6,375 nt of DNA, from positions 1 through 6,375 of the forward strand of contig CAUZEO010000310.1 of the NCBI GenBank assembly GCA_963578625.1, read 5' to 3'. Position numbers and translations under genes: made by a program. The stretch is from CAUZEO01 sp963578625. Lineage in GTDB: Bacteria > Verrucomicrobiota > Kiritimatiellia > SLOV01. The first letter of the stretch is position 1. Each line of letters opens with the position of its first letter. Positions 1 through 6,163 of the stretch are shown here, piece after piece. The notes beneath the pieces are model-generated. The model saw only the letters and a program-made list of their open reading frames with translations. It searched no databases and was not told the DNA's origin.

Positions 1-1225
1 CGAAATCTCCGCCCTCCGCATTTGGTATCAGGGATATCGGCAACACCGTGCCGATGCCTGAACCCGGCGCGTAGATCTGGGGATAGGTTACGGCATGCCG
101 GCGAACTGTCCGGTTCAATGACTCCGGGTCCCCTGCGTGCTCCAGCACATAGTGCAGCAGTTCGGGAAAGTCGCTCTCCCGGTAGCATTCATTGAACAGG
201 TACACGCCGTCCGCGCCGCGGTGCAGCGCGGACGCCGCGCTGGCGAACAGGAACTCGTAGGCGACGTACGTCCTCTTGTAGCTCGGATGCGGCCGCGCGG
301 TGGACTCGCAGTGAGCGAGGAGCTTGATGTCGGGGCCGATCAGTGCGCGCCAGATGTCGAGCGGAAGATCGAAATTGGCGCACCCCAGGAAACTGGAGAT
401 CGTGATCATGTCGATCAGCCCCTCGCGGGCCCAGGCGATGACGTCGTAGCCCAGTTCGAGGCAGCTCTGCGGATTCGCGGGCACGCGCACCGCCAGCTTC
501 ACGGGATGTCCGACCCGGCGGCTGCTTTCCTCGGCCAGGCGGCGGACCTCTCGAACGAAGTCGGTCAGGATCCCACGACCCCGCTGCTCGCCGCCGGGCG
601 CGAAATGCACGGCCCACCGAAGCCAGTCCAGCTCGAGCCCGTCCATGTCATAGCGCTCGAACAACTCGCGCACGAGACGCAGATGGTGTTCCCGGACTTC
701 TTCCTTTCCGTAGTCGAATGCGCCTTCGAGACTGCGCTCCCACCGGTAGGGAGCACGGCGCAGGTCCGGTCGCTCGCGCCAGAATGTCGAGGCCCACTCC
801 AGGCAGGATGGTTCCACCTCGGCCTCCGGGTTCTGTTGGAGCACCTCGTGCTCTTTCAGTCCGTGCGCATCGTTCATGCGCATGGTCAACCAGGCTTCGA
901 TTCCATGATGACGGCAGCGGGCCAGCCAGCGCGCGTGATGATTGACGCCGCGTTGACTCAGCAGCCAGAGGTTCTTGATCCCATGACCGCGCTTGAGACA
1001 GGGCTGATCCTCGCCTTTCTCGGGATCGTAGTCTCCATAGAATGTCTCCCACACCTCACTGTCGAACAGTGCCCGTTGCACGTTTACACAGAACAGGATG
1101 CCGGCCACATGGTTTCCCTCGGCGTACGTGTCGACCAGGCGGTCCACACCTTCCGGCGTCATGTCTTCAGGGGGGTGACAGCCGTAAAAGTGGTGATTGT
1201 CTTCGTTGATCCAGATGTTGGGCAT
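1..1225 (-). CDS. Glycoside-hydrolase-like (beta/alpha)8-barrel protein, 3' end cut off by window edge
   Basis: I read 408 codons from an ATG at 1225 to the window edge without a stop; the C-terminus lies outside. The protein resembles uncharacterised 'family 10 glycosylhydrolase-like' (GHL) proteins common in Planctomycetes and Verrucomicrobia. Early residues include HHFYGCHPPEDMTPEGV (11-27). The core motif YDMDGLELDWLRW (192-204) has acidic residues E198 and D200 placed as at the end of a barrel strand, so these are candidate catalytic or substrate-binding residues. Later segments KLAVRVPANPQSCLELGYD (about 243-261) and GADGVYLFNE (338-347) look like further barrel strands. No signal peptide is visible from this start. 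The upstream frame stays open through a heptamer array back to the acetyltransferase stop but contains no ATG, GTG or TTG, so 1225 is the only ordinary start. No Shine-Dalgarno site is visible. Carbohydrate hydrolysis is inferred from fold resemblance; the substrate is unknown. The overlapping long plus-strand frame is a shadow. Confidence 0.8.
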   Translation of the reverse strand, partial: MPNIWINEDNHHFYGCHPPEDMTPEGVDRLVDTYAEGNHVAGILFCVNVQRALFDSEVWETFYGDYDPEKGEDQPCLKRGHGIKNLWLLSQRGVNHHARWLARCRHHGIEAWLTMRMNDAHGLKEHEVLQQNPEAEVEPSCLEWASTFWRERPDLRRAPYRWERSLEGAFDYGKEEVREHHLRLVRELFERYDMDGLELDWLRWAVHFAPGGEQRGRGILTDFVREVRRLAEESSRRVGHPVKLAVRVPANPQSCLELGYDVIAWAREGLIDMITISSFLGCANFDLPLDIWRALIGPDIKLLAHCESTARPHPSYKRTYVAYEFLFASAASALHRGADGVYLFNECYRESDFPELLHYVLEHAGDPESLNRTVRRHAVTYPQIYAPGSGIGTVLPISLIPNAEGGDF

Positions 1226-1229
1226 TTTC

Positions 1230-1313
1230 AGTGAGTAGTAAGAAGTAAGTAGTGAACAGTGGACAGTGAACAGTAAGAGGTAAGGAGTAAGTAGTGAGTA
1301 GTGGGGAGTGAGG
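1230..1313. repeat. Heptanucleotide tandem repeat, array A (12 units)
   Basis: Twelve 7-bp units run in unbroken register on the plus strand: AGTGAGT, AGTAAGA, AGTAAGT, AGTGAAC, AGTGGAC, AGTGAAC, AGTAAGA, GGTAAGG, AGTAAGT, AGTGAGT, AGTGGGG, AGTGAGG. AGT is kept at the head of eleven of the twelve units; the last four bases vary, mostly among purines. The array fills nearly all the spacer between the acetyltransferase stop (1322-1324) and the barrel-protein start (1225). It is the most degenerate of the three arrays here. The function is unknown. It resembles the short tandemly repeated (STRR) heptamers known from several bacterial groups. There are no spacers, so it is not a CRISPR array. Confidence 0.93.
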
Positions 1314-1321
1314 GGGATGTA

Positions 1322-1807
1322 CTAGAGGATTTTTATCATTTGGTAGACGGTTTGGTTTTCGTTTTGGGTTTCTTTGGTTATCTTGAAGCCGAAGCGGTGG
1401 TAGAGTTTGAGGGCGGGATGGTTGTCTTGGAGGACGGTCAGGGCAATTCCTTTTTTCCCAAGTTGGTCTGCCTCTGAAACGATTTTGTCCATGAGGATCT
1501 GCCCGATGCCCTGGCCCTGCCGGTCGTCGCGGACGACCATACCCAGGGAGGCGGGTTCCCGGTCACGCCGGATCCAGATGTACCCGACCGCGGCGCCGGA
1601 CTCGTCAAAGGCGATGAAGCAGTGGAGCTTCACGTCCGCCGCCACCTGCAGTCCCGATGCGTGGGTGAGCGGATAGGGGTGGAAGAAATAGGCGGTGCGC
1701 TCCGAGCATGCCGCGAGCATGTCGCCGATCCGGGGACCGTCGTCCGGCCGCATCTCGCGGACCGTGATCGTCGATCCGTCCTTCAGCCTGGCATTCGAGT
1801 CAGACAT
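1322..1807 (-). CDS. GNAT-family N-acetyltransferase
   Basis: A 161-residue protein counted from the ATG at 1807, the usual size for a single-domain GNAT enzyme, which moves an acetyl group from acetyl-CoA to an amine. The acetyl-CoA binding motif A is clear: GMVVRDDRQGQGIGQILM (89-106) with the Q/R-x-x-G-x-G core at Q97-G102. Motif B follows as LTVLQDNHPALKLYHRFGF (123-141), with N129 and Y136 in the usual places. FIAFDESGAAVGYIWI (64-79) matches the central beta strands. An in-frame TTG at 1846 would add 13 residues, but MSDSNARLKDGSTITVREM is a more typical GNAT N-terminus, so I prefer 1807. Neither start has a clear Shine-Dalgarno site. The end of the gene (1322-1400) is visibly richer in A and T than the rest. 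It probably acts in the cytoplasm; the substrate (small molecule, peptide or protein) cannot be told. Confidence 0.9.
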   Translation of the reverse strand: MSDSNARLKDGSTITVREMRPDDGPRIGDMLAACSERTAYFFHPYPLTHASGLQVAADVKLHCFIAFDESGAAVGYIWIRRDREPASLGMVVRDDRQGQGIGQILMDKIVSEADQLGKKGIALTVLQDNHPALKLYHRFGFKITKETQNENQTVYQMIKIL

Positions 1808-1883
1808 CCATTCGGTAGTGATCGAGTAGATCCCGGGGCAGCTCAATGCCGGTGATGGTGACTTTGGTGTCAGTGATTTTCAT
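1800..1883 (-). CDS. Possible 27-residue ORF overlapping the acetyltransferase start
   Basis: An ATG at 1883 opens a 27-codon frame ending in TGA at 1802-1800, overlapping the preferred acetyltransferase ATG (1807) by 8 bases. The peptide starts MKITDTKVTITGIELP and ends DLLDHYRMDV. The first residues resemble the N-terminus of enolase-superfamily enzymes (mandelate racemase/muconate lactonizing type, which often begin MKIT followed by V and hydrophobics). It could be the stump of a deleted gene, a leader peptide coupled to the acetyltransferase, or chance. No Shine-Dalgarno site is seen. The resemblance covers only about a dozen residues, so it is weak. Confidence 0.25.
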   Translation of the reverse strand: MKITDTKVTITGIELPRDLLDHYRMDV

Positions 1884-1902
1884 GAGTCAGTGCGTTGCCA
1901 AG

Positions 1903-1958
1903 AGTATTGAGTAAACAGTAAACAGTAAACAGTAAACAGTGAACAGTTGACAGTTACG
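1903..1958. repeat. Heptanucleotide tandem repeat, array B (8 units)
   Basis: Units on the plus strand are AGTATTG, four identical AGTAAAC copies (1910-1937), AGTGAAC, AGTTGAC and AGTTACG. The ends are degenerate and the centre is uniform, as expected of an array that grows by slippage in the middle. It lies in the spacer downstream of the large gene (stop at 1985) and upstream of the acetyltransferase and the possible 27-codon ORF. The dominant unit, AGTAAAC, differs from those of the other two arrays. Confidence 0.9.
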
Positions 1959-1986
1959 AACGCGAAACTACGTTTCACTGTTCACT
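1938..1986 (-). other. Inverted repeat and nested hairpin after the large gene
   Basis: AGTGAACAGT at 1938-1947 is the exact reverse complement of ACTGTTCACT at 1977-1986, giving a 10-bp stem. Between them GAAAC (1964-1968) and GTTTC (1972-1976) form a second 5-bp stem with a 3-base loop. The structure begins at the stop codon of the large gene. It might slow RNA decay or act as a weak terminator, but no U-tract follows, so it is not a classical intrinsic terminator. Confidence 0.45.
1973..1986 (-). repeat. Two heptamer units in inverted orientation at the end of the large gene
   Basis: Read on the minus strand these bases are AGTGAAC (1986-1980) and AGTGAAA (1979-1973), the same unit family as the arrays but in the opposite orientation. 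The TAG stop of the large gene (1987-1985) overlaps the first unit, so the coding region ends within repeat-derived sequence. Confidence 0.7.
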
Positions 1987-4900
1987 ACTCCCCCTTCACC
2001 TCAAACCTCCCCCAAAACCGCGGTTCAATCATCGCCTCGAGGGACATGTCGTTGACGAAGCTGGTGACCGGGTTCGCCCAGAACATGCGCAGCACGTTGG
2101 CCTGGCCCGCCCGGTCGGAGTAAATGACGCCGAAGTCTCCCGGATACGACTTGCCCGGCTCGATGGCCCACTCCAGGTCCGCGAGGGGGATCGCGGCTCT
2201 TGCGGTGTACCCATCCGCCCGGCGGTCAAAGGCGACGCTCGCCTCTTTCAGGATGCGGACCTCATCGACGTGCGTTGTGCCGAGCCCGGAGGAGAACTCA
2301 ACCGGGTCGCGTGTGCCCGGGACCCTGTACCGGTAAAGTACGGCGAGTGGCTTCCCATCGAATACACTGAACAGCAAGCGAAGGTCGCCCGGTTTTACTT
2401 CGTCGGACTCCTCGTCGGGATTCGTGCGGATGTCGAATACCACGCTGTCGCCGGTCTTGAAGAGTTGCCGCCAGTCCTTTCCGCCGTTGATCATCGGAGT
2501 GGCGTCTTTTACGGAGTCGAACGCGACGTAGAGATGTGTGTCGTCATAGGACCAGGTGGCCTTGGCGCCGCTGTTTCCGTCGAAGCTCCACTTCGCCTGG
2601 CGCCCCTCGCCCCACGTGAACCTGCCGGCGGCCGGGAGCTCGCCCTGCGTATGCTCCTTCGCGATCGAGGCAATGGAGATCTGATGCTTCTCCTGCTCGT
2701 CGGCCGCCTTTTGAGCCATGAAGTCGGCGCACTCGCTGTGCAGGGTTTCGTTGAGAGCAACGGTCTGCGCCGGGATGCGCCGCATCGAGTCCAGCCCGTG
2801 AACCTGGTTGATGTTGCTATGGTGATTCACGAGATAGATCTTCCGGTCCCGGCAGTTTCGGAAGAACTGTCCTCCAAACCACTCGCCCCCGCACGTGGTG
2901 TTCATGACGGACATGCCGCGCGTGGACTTCGACGGCAGCGGATCCGGAGCGGAACGGGCATCCTTGAACAGTTCACCGACGTAGAGACCGTCCGTCGTGA
3001 AGAGAAATGCCTGGCCCAGGTTTCCGCTGAAGCAGAACACTTCGCCGATGTCTCCGCCGACATCGGCGCTGCCGATGACCTTGAGTCCGCCGATGAAACG
3101 GCCCCGCTGGGCCTGGGGCGCGGTGTGGGAACCGTGTACGCCGGGCCAGGGGTTGGGGAACGTCCAAAGTTTCTTCGATCCGTCGGCACTGAACATGGTC
3201 AGCGGATGAAACTGAAACATTAGATTCCCTTTGCTGTCGCGCCAGGAGAAGCAGCTGTAGTCCTTGATCGGGCGATCCTCGATGATGAGCTCCGCGTCCT
3301 CGACCTTGTAGACAGGCACGCCGTCCCCGATCCATTCGGCGACCGGGAGCCGCCATACGCGGTGCACGCCCGCGGGCATCTGGCCGGTCAGGAAGAGGGT
3401 CAATTCGTCATCGAATTCGTCGCGTCCCCAGGCGGACGCTCCCCACGCGGGAGCGGGCGACGGCAGGTCAGGTGTCGGGTGGTAGACCATCTCGTCCGCA
3501 TCCATCCGGCCGTTGCCGTTCCGGTCACTCCAGATGAAATTGTTGTTGGGCGGCATGTCGGGGCACCCCGCCTGCGCCGCCGCGCGGGACCGGTCCGGGC
3601 TCCACCAGAAGTCTTGTGTGTGGGAACCGCTGGGGCTGTCGTAGAACCACGGGACGACCTTCTTCATCTCCTCGTTCATGCGGTCGCAGGTCCAGAGATG
3701 GTCCGCAAAAATGGGATGTGGATTGATGGTGCCGCGGTTGAGGTGGTGAATGTTTGGAATCGCCGCTGAACAAGAGCCGAGGGCGGCGACGGGCACCGCC
3801 AGGTCGCCCTCCAGGCGGCTGATAACCACGAGCCCGAAGCGCGCCTGCGTGTGGACGATGTAGGTGCGTCCGTTCACTTCGCGCACCGCCTTGATGATGG
3901 TCAGGTTGTCGACTCCAAGGAGCGCATCCTCATGGGTAGGCGCCCACGGCACGGCCCGCATGCGCCATAGACCGCGATCCCAATCCAGATCGACAAAGGC
4001 GCCGTTGAAGAAGGCTCGCTCCGGTTGATCCGGGAAGATGTAGCACCCATCACCGGAGTACCAGGTGGTGCCGTATTTTTCGAAGGCGAGACTGCCGTCG
4101 GGATTCCAGCAGCTCATTCGGCGCGGCGATGCATAATCCTCCGCCACCCACAATCGCCCCTGCGGGTCCACGCTGATGCCGCGGGGCAGGATCATGCCGG
4201 AGGGGTCGTACGGACCCATCCAGGGCCGGCCGCCGATTTTTCCGAACGTCTGCACGAGCCGGCCATCCGGTGAAAACTTCTTCACGCACATCTGGTCGGC
4301 CCAATCGGAAACGTACACATTCGCTTCGGTATCCACGGCCAGGCCAATCGGAGCGGCGAGATCCGATACGATGAGGTCTGTCGCCGATTTTGAATCGGGA
4401 TCCACCACGACCACCTTGTCACCGCTCACTACGAGGAGCCGTCGGCCGTCCGACGCTACGCCGGACGGGCGATGGAGCGGGATCTCGTCGACGATCCATC
4501 CTTCTTCCGGATCGACGACGATGAGCTTGTCGCGGAAATAGAGGGAGATGTAGAGCATGCCCTCGTGGGCCGCCATGCCCTGGGCCATGATGTTGGCCCA
4601 ATCGGGGTTGTGGGAGCGGTCGGCAATCGTCTTTCCTTCCGGCGGCCGTGCGAAGCCCTCTTCGATGCGGTTGTACTCCAGAATGTCGTGTGTTCCCTGC
4701 CCATCGTTGAACGTTCCCAGCCGGCCGGTGCGAGCCTCGACCGAGTAGAACTTGATCTTCTTCATGATCTTCTTCTGCGCCGGATAAGCCGGCTTCGACC
4801 CGTGATCGGCAACGACGTAAATGTAATCGCCGAGTTTCGCCATGTATCCGCCCTGCCGGCGGGCCACCGACCAAAGCCGGTTTCCATCGGGATCGAGACC

Positions 4901-6163
4901 GATGAGCGTGCTGCCGTTTTCCGAGTGCGGTGCAATCAGGAACGCGCCTTCGTCGTCGGTCAGGACATCCATGGGATGCGTGTGATCGGACAGCCAGTTG
5001 CCGGTGCCGTCTGCCGTGTCCCACGGCGGGTTGCCCGCATTGCCGTAGGAAAACTCGTAGGTTACATCCAGTGCCTCGTGAAACAGGCCCCGGACCCGGT
5101 ACTCGCCGGCGGGCACGAGGTGCCCGTTGTCGTCCGCCCCGTCCCAGGTGTCGGTGTTTTTTCCTTTCTTGCGGGGATAGTTGGAGATGAGATTCCTCAC
5201 GCGGGTCCCGTCAGGCTTATCAATCACCAGCGTGGCGAAGCCGTCGGACGGAATCTCGTACTCGATCTCCACCGGTCCGCTCGTGCTGTAGAGCAGCTCC
5301 TGTAAACGCATTGTCGCCCCGGCCAACTCCACGGAGGGCGAAGGCGCCAGGTTGCCATGATCCATGAAGCGCACGAACCCCCACGCATCGTGATTCGACC
5401 AGAAGAACTCGCGTGAAGGGTGTTTGGGGTTTACCAGGCCGGCATACCGGTGCTCCATGGGATAGGTATTCGCCGCCAGATTGCCCCACATTGCTTCGAT
5501 GCCCATGCGCAGAGCGTCTCCCGCGACGTAAGGACGCCCGTCGCGCCGGAGGTGCTTCCAGGCAACCCGCATTTCCTGGGTGTAGCCCTTCTCATCGGCG
5601 TCTTTCTTGAACGCCGCATCCACGCCCTTGCCGATGACATCGCGAATCTCTCCCTCAAAGCCCTCAGCTTGCCGGGAAATGTCATGGTGTACGATCTGGC
5701 CGGCCGCGGCGCCCTTCAATGTGGCGTACCAGCAATCAATGTGAGTAATGCGCGCACCGCCGGGGCCGACGGGCTTCTCGTGATCGGTCCAAATGCGAAG
5801 TTGCACCGCATCCGCCCGCCAGCCGCGGTTGTGTTCCGTGTCGGGATCGACGTTGTTGATCATGGGACGCCGGTCCTTGAAACGGAACGAAAGATACAGA
5901 TAATCCGCGTCGTACATGGCCGCGACACGAACCGAATGGGTGTCGAGCAGCGTCGCCAGGTCGTAGCACATGAGGATTTCGCCGGAGAGGTCCCACTCGT
6001 CGAGTAGCCCATCGAGCACGATGGGTGTGCGCGCGGGGATGGCGCGGAGTTCGTGGTTGTTGGTTTGCTGGGCGTTTGAGTGAACAGTGAACAGTGAACA
6101 GTAAACAGTGAACAGTATGCAGTGAACAGTGAACCGTGGGCGGTAGGTGCGTAGTGATTTCAT
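1985..6163 (-). CDS. Large secreted protein: CBM9-like, FlgD-like Ig, NHL propeller, EF-hand-like loop, second CBM9-like domain
   Basis: A 1392-residue protein. Residues 1-31 form a signal peptide: basic n-region MKSLRTYRPR, hydrophobic heptads from residue 11, and probable cleavage after SNA (29-31) before QQ. Residues 37-270 look like a CBM9/DOMON-type sugar-binding domain (PIVLDGLLDEWD at 47-58, LYLSFRFKD at 89-97). Residues 295-362 resemble a FlgD-type Ig domain (TWDG at 339-342, VPAGEY at 350-355). About 400-800 carries blade-like repeats, including NHL/SMP-30-like stretches (APIGLAVDTEANVYVSDWAD at 604-623, RGISVDPQGRLWVAED at 661-676). Residues 880-891 form an EF-hand-like loop. Residues 1175-1390 look like a second CBM9-like domain. 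I see no catalytic signature, so binding of extracellular polysaccharide is the best inference. The ATG at 6163 is the only ATG, GTG or TTG between an upstream in-frame TAG and the first domain, and it overlaps the preceding stop. There is no strong Shine-Dalgarno site; an AAAGAG lies very close to the ATG. Confidence 0.92.
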   Translation of the reverse strand: MKSLRTYRPRFTVHCILFTVYCSLFTVHSNAQQTNNHELRAIPARTPIVLDGLLDEWDLSGEILMCYDLATLLDTHSVRVAAMYDADYLYLSFRFKDRRPMINNVDPDTEHNRGWRADAVQLRIWTDHEKPVGPGGARITHIDCWYATLKGAAAGQIVHHDISRQAEGFEGEIRDVIGKGVDAAFKKDADEKGYTQEMRVAWKHLRRDGRPYVAGDALRMGIEAMWGNLAANTYPMEHRYAGLVNPKHPSREFFWSNHDAWGFVRFMDHGNLAPSPSVELAGATMRLQELLYSTSGPVEIEYEIPSDGFATLVIDKPDGTRVRNLISNYPRKKGKNTDTWDGADDNGHLVPAGEYRVRGLFHEALDVTYEFSYGNAGNPPWDTADGTGNWLSDHTHPMDVLTDDEGAFLIAPHSENGSTLIGLDPDGNRLWSVARRQGGYMAKLGDYIYVVADHGSKPAYPAQKKIMKKIKFYSVEARTGRLGTFNDGQGTHDILEYNRIEEGFARPPEGKTIADRSHNPDWANIMAQGMAAHEGMLYISLYFRDKLIVVDPEEGWIVDEIPLHRPSGVASDGRRLLVVSGDKVVVVDPDSKSATDLIVSDLAAPIGLAVDTEANVYVSDWADQMCVKKFSPDGRLVQTFGKIGGRPWMGPYDPSGMILPRGISVDPQGRLWVAEDYASPRRMSCWNPDGSLAFEKYGTTWYSGDGCYIFPDQPERAFFNGAFVDLDWDRGLWRMRAVPWAPTHEDALLGVDNLTIIKAVREVNGRTYIVHTQARFGLVVISRLEGDLAVPVAALGSCSAAIPNIHHLNRGTINPHPIFADHLWTCDRMNEEMKKVVPWFYDSPSGSHTQDFWWSPDRSRAAAQAGCPDMPPNNNFIWSDRNGNGRMDADEMVYHPTPDLPSPAPAWGASAWGRDEFDDELTLFLTGQMPAGVHRVWRLPVAEWIGDGVPVYKVEDAELIIEDRPIKDYSCFSWRDSKGNLMFQFHPLTMFSADGSKKLWTFPNPWPGVHGSHTAPQAQRGRFIGGLKVIGSADVGGDIGEVFCFSGNLGQAFLFTTDGLYVGELFKDARSAPDPLPSKSTRGMSVMNTTCGGEWFGGQFFRNCRDRKIYLVNHHSNINQVHGLDSMRRIPAQTVALNETLHSECADFMAQKAADEQEKHQISIASIAKEHTQGELPAAGRFTWGEGRQAKWSFDGNSGAKATWSYDDTHLYVAFDSVKDATPMINGGKDWRQLFKTGDSVVFDIRTNPDEESDEVKPGDLRLLFSVFDGKPLAVLYRYRVPGTRDPVEFSSGLGTTHVDEVRILKEASVAFDRRADGYTARAAIPLADLEWAIEPGKSYPGDFGVIYSDRAGQANVLRMFWANPVTSFVNDMSLEAMIEPRFWGRFEVKGE
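6079..6148. repeat. Heptanucleotide tandem repeat, array C (about 10 units, inside the large gene)
   Basis: Plus-strand units are AGTGAAC three times, AGTAAAC, AGTGAAC, AGTATGC, AGTGAAC twice, then the degenerate CGTGGGC and GGTAGGT. Six of ten match AGTGAAC exactly. The array sits 15 bases inside the large gene and encodes part of its signal peptide, unlike arrays A and B, which lie between genes. In the minus-strand reading direction the unit GTTCACT contains no stop in any frame. Confidence 0.93.
6160..6163 (-). promoter_or_regulatory. ATGA stop/start overlap
   Basis: The ATG of the large gene (6163-6161) shares bases with the TGA stop of the four-helix gene (6162-6160). Such overlaps usually mean translational coupling by reinitiating ribosomes on a shared mRNA, which would offset the lack of a clear Shine-Dalgarno site. 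Coupling is inferred from the arrangement. Confidence 0.65.

Larger units (their letters stand above)
6071..6163 (-). other. Signal-peptide coding region built from heptamer repeats
   Basis: Codons 1-31 of the large gene. After the basic n-region, FTVHCIL (11-17), FTVYCSL (18-24) and FTVHSNA (25-31) repeat every seven residues, exactly as a 7-bp unit must when translated (three units per 21 bases). The last heptad ends in S-N-A, a fitting signal peptidase I site. No lipobox is present. Confidence 0.85.

Noticed and set aside
137..1234. Plus-strand open frame of 365 codons
   Set aside because: It lies over the minus-strand barrel gene, which has coherent protein motifs (DGLELDW, HPPEDMTPEGV). 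The plus-strand product has no recognisable domain and fits an antisense shadow in GC-rich coding DNA.
1230..1313. CRISPR array
   Set aside because: Units are 7 bp and directly adjacent with no unique spacers, and no cas-like gene is visible.
1322..1846. TTG start at 1846 for the acetyltransferase
   Set aside because: The extra 13 residues are unlike a GNAT N-terminus, and an ATG at 1807 gives a typical start.
1903..1958. Mobile-element ends or attachment site
   Set aside because: No transposase, integrase or target-site duplication is seen; the sequence is a plain tandem heptamer.
1938..1986. Classical rho-independent terminator
   Set aside because: The stem is AT-balanced with a long interrupted loop, and no run of U follows on the transcribed strand.
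2270..3223. Plus-strand open frame of 317 codons inside the large gene
   Set aside because: Antisense to a well-supported CBM9-like and propeller coding region, with no recognisable domain.
4472..5305. Plus-strand open frame of 277 codons inside the large gene
   Set aside because: Antisense shadow; the minus frame shows NHL-like and FlgD-like motifs across the same bases.
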